A DNA stretch of 22,857 nt from Fusobacterium sp. GTDB lineage: Bacteria; Fusobacteriota; Fusobacteriia; Fusobacteriales; Fusobacteriaceae. Position numbers and translations under genes: made by a program. Below are positions 21,643 through 22,857 of the stretch, one piece after another. Each line of letters opens with the position of its first letter. The first letter of the stretch is position 1. Location of the stretch: the NCBI GenBank assembly GCA_020024915.1, contig JAHHSZ010000018.1, positions 1 through 22,857 on the forward strand, given 5' to 3'. The notes beneath the pieces are model-generated. The model did not search any database, was not told the DNA's origin, and saw only the letters and a program-made list of their open reading frames with translations.

Positions 21643-22374
21643 TCAATAATTCACTTTAGAAAGATAAAGCCCATTTGGCTCTGCCACCTTCCTTATAAAT
21701 TTTTTGTTAGGATTTTCCAACATCTCCCTCAGATAGCTCTCATCTCTAACTCCAAAATACACATCTAAAGCAGTTCCAATTATTATTCTAATCTGTGATT
21801 TTAAAAATGAACTTCCTAAAATATCAACAGCTATCCTTGAACTATCCAGTTTTTTTACATCTATACTGTATATCTCTCTCACAGATGTCTTACTTCCACA
21901 ATCACTCAATCTAAAATTGTTAAAATCATGTATTCCAATCAAAGGTTTCATTACTTTAGCAAATCTTTCTATATCTATCTCCTTAGTTATGTAGGTTTCA
22001 TATCTACTTTTAAAAGGATCTCTCTCCCAAGATAGAATATACCTATATCCTCTACTCTTGGCATCAAATCTCGAATTAAACTCCTCTTCAACTTCCTCTA
22101 TATCCAGTAATTCTATATCTAGAGGTAATCCTCTATTTAATACATATTTTAATTTCTCCAAAGGTATGGTTGAGTCAGTATGAAAGTTGGAAACTTGTAC
22201 AAGAGCATGAACTCCTCTATCTGTCCTTCCAGAAGAGATCATATCTATATTAGTTTTCAAGACTACATTAAGTAATTTCTCTATCTCACCTTGGACAGTT
22301 CTCTTTTCTGGTTGTCTTTGAAATCCATAAAACATACTACCATCATATCTATATGTTATCTTTATATTTCTCAT
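21643..22374 (-). CDS. truA: tRNA pseudouridine(38-40) synthase TruA
   Basis: Isomerises uridines 38-40 of the tRNA anticodon arm. It is 243 aa, the normal size. The catalytic motif SGRTDRGVHA (48-57) holds the nucleophile D52; YDGSMFYGFQRQP near the N-terminus and FLKSQIRIIIG near the C-terminus are also family features. ATG at 22374 follows AGAGGAAGAG. It lies just downstream of the tRNA cluster terminator, with only 36 bases between; I see no clear promoter there, so some read-through from the tRNA cluster or a weak -10 (TAGAAT) may drive it. Confidence 0.96.
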   Translation of the reverse strand: MRNIKITYRYDGSMFYGFQRQPEKRTVQGEIEKLLNVVLKTNIDMISSGRTDRGVHALVQVSNFHTDSTIPLEKLKYVLNRGLPLDIELLDIEEVEEEFNSRFDAKSRGYRYILSWERDPFKSRYETYITKEIDIERFAKVMKPLIGIHDFNNFRLSDCGSKTSVREIYSIDVKKLDSSRIAVDILGSSFLKSQIRIIIGTALDVYFGVRDESYLREMLENPNKKFIRKVAEPNGLYLSKVNY

Positions 22375-22401
22375 ACTCTTCCTCTTACATTCTAGAATAA
22401 A

Positions 22402-22432
22402 ATAAAAAAAAAGAGATTCACTAGAATCTCTT
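22402..22432 (-). terminator. Terminator of the tRNA cluster
   Basis: AAGAGATTC (22432-22424 on the minus strand) pairs with GAATCTCTT (22419-22411) around a 4-base loop, followed by a run of T (22410-22402). It lies 10 bases after tRNA-Leu. Confidence 0.85.
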
Positions 22433-22441
22433 ACTAACCAA

Positions 22442-22525
22442 TGGTGCGAAGAGAGAGACTTGAACTCTCACGTCTGGGACACTAGATCCTAAGTCTAGCG
22501 CGTCTGCCAATTCCGCCATCCTCGC
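22442..22525 (-). tRNA. tRNA-Leu (UAG)
   Basis: A class II tRNA with acceptor GCGAGGA/TCTTCGC (one G-U pair), anticodon stem CTAGA/TCTAG, loop CTTAGGA giving UAG, an extended variable arm (TGTCCCAGACGT region), T arm and encoded CCA. Reads CUN codons. Last gene of the five-tRNA cluster. Confidence 0.95.
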
Positions 22526-22530
22526 ATGAA

Positions 22531-22606
22531 TGGTGCGTCATACAGGATTTGAACCTGTGGCAACACGATTAAAAGTCGTGTGCTCTACCAACTGAGCTAA
22601 TGACGC
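22531..22606 (-). tRNA. tRNA-Lys (UUU)
   Basis: Acceptor GCGTCAT/ATGACGC, D arm AGCTCAGTTGGTAGAGC, anticodon stem CACGA/TCGTG, loop CTTTTAA giving UUU, T arm GGTTCAAATCC, encoded CCA. It is 76 bases. Confidence 0.96.
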
Positions 22607-22623
22607 ATCTTATTAAGTTTTAA

Positions 22624-22700
22624 TGGGGTGATCGACGAGGCTCGAACTCGCGACAACCAGTGCCACAAACTGGCGCTCTACCAACTGAACTACGATCACC
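22624..22700 (-). tRNA. tRNA-His (GUG)
   Basis: Acceptor GTGATCG/CGATCAC with the extra G-1 opposite C73 typical of tRNA-His, anticodon stem CCAGT/ACTGG, loop TTGTGGC giving GUG, encoded CCA. Coordinates include G-1. Confidence 0.96.
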
Positions 22701-22720
22701 ATATGAATCTTTTATATAAA

Positions 22721-22797
<77 letters not shown>

Positions 22798-22803
22798 ATT
22801 AAT

Positions 22804-22857
22804 TGGAGCGGGAAACGAGGGTCGAACTCGCGACATTCAGCTTGGAAGGCTGACGCT
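22804..22857 (-). tRNA. tRNA-Gly (UCC), 5' part missing
   Basis: The 3' 54 bases of a tRNA: anticodon stem TCAGC/GCTGA with loop CTTCCAA giving UCC, T arm GAGTTCGACCC, encoded CCA. The acceptor 5' strand and D arm lie beyond the right edge of the window. The cluster promoter is also outside. Confidence 0.92.

Overview
The window reads as a chromosomal segment of a Fusobacterium (phylum Fusobacteriota). The DNA is very AT-rich. Gram-negative outer-membrane genes (LPS-core type glycosyltransferases and a WaaY-like kinase) sit among genes with Firmicute-like sequence and order (rlmB next to a SigH-type sigma factor, PerR). The anaerobic gene set (pyruvate formate-lyase, superoxide reductase, rubredoxin) and a ZTP riboswitch closely resembling, from memory, the one studied in Fusobacterium ulcerans point the same way. 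I cannot fix the species. Almost everything is on the minus strand; only one protein gene (6171-7226) is on the plus strand.

Layout in the direction of minus-strand transcription (right to left). (1) 22411-22857: a tRNA cluster, Gly(UCC, cut by the window edge)-Arg(UCU)-His(GUG)-Lys(UUU)-Leu(UAG), closed by a terminator. (2) 21182-22374: truA and a GNAT acetyltransferase. (3) 20000-21170: an oxidative-stress operon, perR - superoxide reductase - rubredoxin (52 aa), with a consensus-like promoter, a candidate PerR box at the start site and a strong terminator. (4) 19746-19977: a single elongator tRNA-Met with promoter and terminator. (5) 11729-19739: one long tightly packed run of nine genes: NodB-type deacetylase, WaaE/KdtX-like GT2, two GT9 heptosyltransferase-like enzymes, a WaaY-like kinase, a third GT9 enzyme, then recA, recX and plsC, with overlaps or gaps of at most about 20 bases. 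(6) 8357-11723: promoter - ZTP riboswitch with intrinsic terminator - second promoter - pflB - hairpin - pflA. (7) 7272-8334: tsaD with its own promoter. (8) 2831-6071: a DUF1694 protein, murA, rlmB and sigH-like as an operon. (9) 96-2818: leuS with its own promoter and terminator. (10) 1-65: a strong promoter firing out of the left edge.

The plus-strand gene encodes a secreted protein built of carboxypeptidase-regulatory-like beta-sandwich repeats. It is divergent from the DUF1694-murA operon and convergent with tsaD, with which it shares a bidirectional terminator.

Functional themes: C1/purine sensing feeding into formate production (ZTP riboswitch over pflBA), surface glycan synthesis coupled by position to recombination genes, and peroxide/superoxide defence. 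No mobile element, CRISPR array or clear foreign island is visible. The most notable points are the riboswitch with a bypass promoter, the SigH-type sigma factor in a Firmicute-like gene order, recA embedded in an LPS-type operon with an altered L2 loop, a class III-type superoxide reductase beside its likely regulator and electron donor, and the orphan secreted repeat protein.
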